A stretch of 64,000 nucleotides of DNA. It comes from Psychrobacter sp. MF31. GTDB lineage: Bacteria; Pseudomonadota; Gammaproteobacteria; Pseudomonadales; Moraxellaceae. The stretch is from contig NZ_JABBDX010000001.1 of the NCBI RefSeq assembly GCF_012847335.1, forward strand, positions 434,001-498,000, given 5' to 3'. A program made the position numbers and the translations under genes. Below the pieces are notes generated by a model. That model had not been told where the DNA came from, did no database searches, and saw only the letters and a program-made list of their open reading frames with translations. Below, piece by piece: positions 62,843 to 64,000 of this stretch. Position 1 is the stretch's first letter; each line of letters begins with the position of its first letter.

Positions 62843-63319
62843 TCAACGACCCTCAGAAAAACGTTTAACGTTATCGTCACTGGCGTCATAAATGGCGTTT
62901 AACTGCGCCTCTGTTAAGTGCTTTTCCGCAAGCGGAAATAATTCGCGTTTCTTAAAGCGGATATGGTCATACAATAACGTGGCAAGTTTGCGAACCTGCT
63001 CCGCTTGAATTGGCTTACCTTGGCGCTCAGCCGCTTGCATCAAAGTGAGCAGCGTTTCAAGTTCCCTGTGGTGCTGATTTAAGGTCACCAGCGCCGCCTT
63101 GATTTCAGGAATGTCCTTTTCATATGGCGATAATAACTTGGCTAACACGTTATCTTCGAGCGCAAAATGCGCGGTCATGGTTGTCAGGTAAATTTCAAGC
63201 GCTTGCCAATGCTGCAAAATGTCGTCAGGGTTATCAGAGCAGTTTTTGGCGTGATTGGATAGATTGAGTCCTAAGTGGTGTTCTCGCGATAAGGGCTGCA
63301 ATTGATGGGCGCGTTTCAT
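62843..63319 (-). CDS. Haemerythrin-like HHE-domain protein
   Basis: 158 residues, all helical. Likely di-iron ligands: the early His pair (SREHHLGL), His in MTAHFALEDNVL, His in NQHHRELE, and His and Glu in YDHIRFKKRELF. The His/Glu spacing fits HHE/haemerythrin folds. Such proteins bind O2 or NO or help repair iron centres (ScdA/YtfE class). The position beside hmp suggests nitrosative or oxygen stress. AAAGGAAAG precedes the ATG. Confidence 0.85.
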   Translation of the reverse strand: MKRAHQLQPLSREHHLGLNLSNHAKNCSDNPDDILQHWQALEIYLTTMTAHFALEDNVLAKLLSPYEKDIPEIKAALVTLNQHHRELETLLTLMQAAERQGKPIQAEQVRKLATLLYDHIRFKKRELFPLAEKHLTEAQLNAIYDASDDNVKRFSEGR

Positions 63320-63380
63320 TACACTTTCCTTTTTAGAGCATTATTATCAGCATAACAAAATCATAAGCTTTATCTTCGCC

Positions 63381-64000
63381 TTATTGCAGACAACCTTTCA
63401 CAGGCATGACCGGCGGCGGTAAATTCGACTCGTTCAATGCTTCTAGCAAGTTGATTTCAATGGTTCGTGACAGTGCCTCAAGCGGCAGATGGTTTGCCTC
63501 AAAGCCAAACGGGTCAACAAGCTCCTCACTTAACGCATCAAGACCAAAAAAGGTATAGGCAACTAAGGCGCAAATCAGCGGCGTTGCCCAACCTAACGAT
63601 GATGCCAATCCAAACGGCAGCATAAAGCAATAAAGATAGGTCGTCCGGTGAACCAGCAGCATATAAGCAAACGGCAGTGGCGTGTTTTGGATACGCTCGC
63701 AAGCAGCAAGAACGATGGTGATTGAGGACAGCTGTTGGTCAATATTTTGCATCATAAGCTCAGTGACCAAGCGCTTTTTACGGCTGTTGCTTAGCTTTTT
63801 GCCAAGCAGACGCATGATAAAATCGGGCAGATTTTTGCTCTCGCGCATTTGCTGATGGTATTTTTCCTCGACAAACTTATCCACATCCTCCCAAGGCTCA
63901 CTGTCACGAAGCCGATGCCGAAGCGCATGAACAAAGGCAATATTTAAATAAACCATCTCTTTTTGCGCTTGCCTGCCTTCTTCACTTCTGTCATCAATAA
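63381..64000 (-). CDS. Bestrophin-family membrane protein, 5' end cut by window
   Basis: The minus-strand frame is open to the window edge (reading SEEGRQAQKE before the internal Met at 63956), so the gene starts outside. The visible about 205 residues contain HALRHRLRD, RIQNTPLPFAYMLLVHRTTYLYCFMLPFGL and GLDALSEELVDPFGFEANHLPL, typical of bacterial bestrophin/YneE ion-channel proteins. The C-terminal segment and stop are present. It is probably an anion or cation channel in the inner membrane. The regulator is unknown. Confidence 0.88.
   Translation of the reverse strand, partial: IDDRSEEGRQAQKEMVYLNIAFVHALRHRLRDSEPWEDVDKFVEEKYHQQMRESKNLPDFIMRLLGKKLSNSRKKRLVTELMMQNIDQQLSSITIVLAACERIQNTPLPFAYMLLVHRTTYLYCFMLPFGLASSLGWATPLICALVAYTFFGLDALSEELVDPFGFEANHLPLEALSRTIEINLLEALNESNLPPPVMPVKGCLQ

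Noticed and set aside
1-64000. tRNA, rRNA or common small-RNA genes
   Set aside because: No cloverleaf-like T-loop/anticodon combinations or rRNA-like stretches were noticed in the spacers by eye; a covariance-model scan would be needed to be certain.

Overview
The window looks like chromosomal DNA of a gammaproteobacterium of the Moraxellaceae, most likely Psychrobacter or a close relative. This is inferred from the gene set (short BLUF photoreceptors, a sat-type sulfate assimilation locus, a paired bacterioferritin locus, Moraxellaceae-like DnaX, PurD and SbcCD), the moderate GC content and the many AT-rich spacers. No rRNA, tRNA, CRISPR array, prophage or intact insertion sequence was seen. 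Both edge genes (sat at the left, a bestrophin-family gene at the right) are cut by the window.

Layout. 1-6.6 kb: sulfate uptake and activation (sat, two sulfate-binding lipoproteins, cysT-cysW-cysA). 7.4-8.4 kb: two tandem BLUF blue-light sensors. 9.0-12.1 kb (minus): a TrkH/TrkA potassium-uptake operon ending in a DUF3124 lipoprotein. 12.8-14.2 kb: a MarR regulator and siderophore-interacting flavoprotein behind a promoter covered by two matching palindromes. 14.2-17.2 kb: a GntR regulator divergent from an Asp/Glu/hydantoin racemase and an NCS1 permease. 17.3-18.9 kb: an AT-rich patch of debris holding a DyP-peroxidase C-terminus, a filamentous-haemagglutinin fragment, an intact orphan immunity-like gene and a frameshifted gene. 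18.9-25 kb: small exported proteins, a DUF819 membrane protein and a DEAD-box helicase with a long structured leader. 25.3-29.2 kb: a YghU-type GST, a broken MFS exporter, two complementary bacterioferritin subunits and Bfd behind a Fur-like box. 29.4-38.5 kb: ArsR, CysG, small membrane and secreted proteins, SbcD-SbcC. 38.6-56.6 kb: mostly housekeeping genes (short-form NAD-glutamate dehydrogenase, purD, an ABC1/UbiB-type protein, a TrmB-like methyltransferase, yacG, argD, lysR, dnaX, lysS, prfA, a KAS-III-like synthase, pnuC and an NadR-like kinase). 56.7-64 kb: lipoproteins, an iron module (DUF2470-SIP flavoprotein and a Fur-boxed GTG-start siderophore-esterase-like hydrolase), a nitric-oxide module (flavohaemoglobin with an NsrR-like palindrome, and a haemerythrin-like protein) and the bestrophin fragment.

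How the genes fit together. Sat, the CysTWA importer and, 23 kb away, CysG (sirohaem for sulfite reductase) belong to assimilatory sulfate reduction. Two SIP flavoproteins, the esterase, the bacterioferritins and Bfd handle iron release and storage. Hmp and the haemerythrin-like protein point to nitrosative-stress defence. The best candidates for a second look are the toxin-immunity graveyard at 17.4-18.8 kb, the tandem BLUF pair, the complementary bacterioferritins, the perfect 14-copy 12-bp repeat inside dnaX, and the three phased GTTAACA boxes and two TAGTTG-N7-CAAC boxes in front of catabolic and iron genes.
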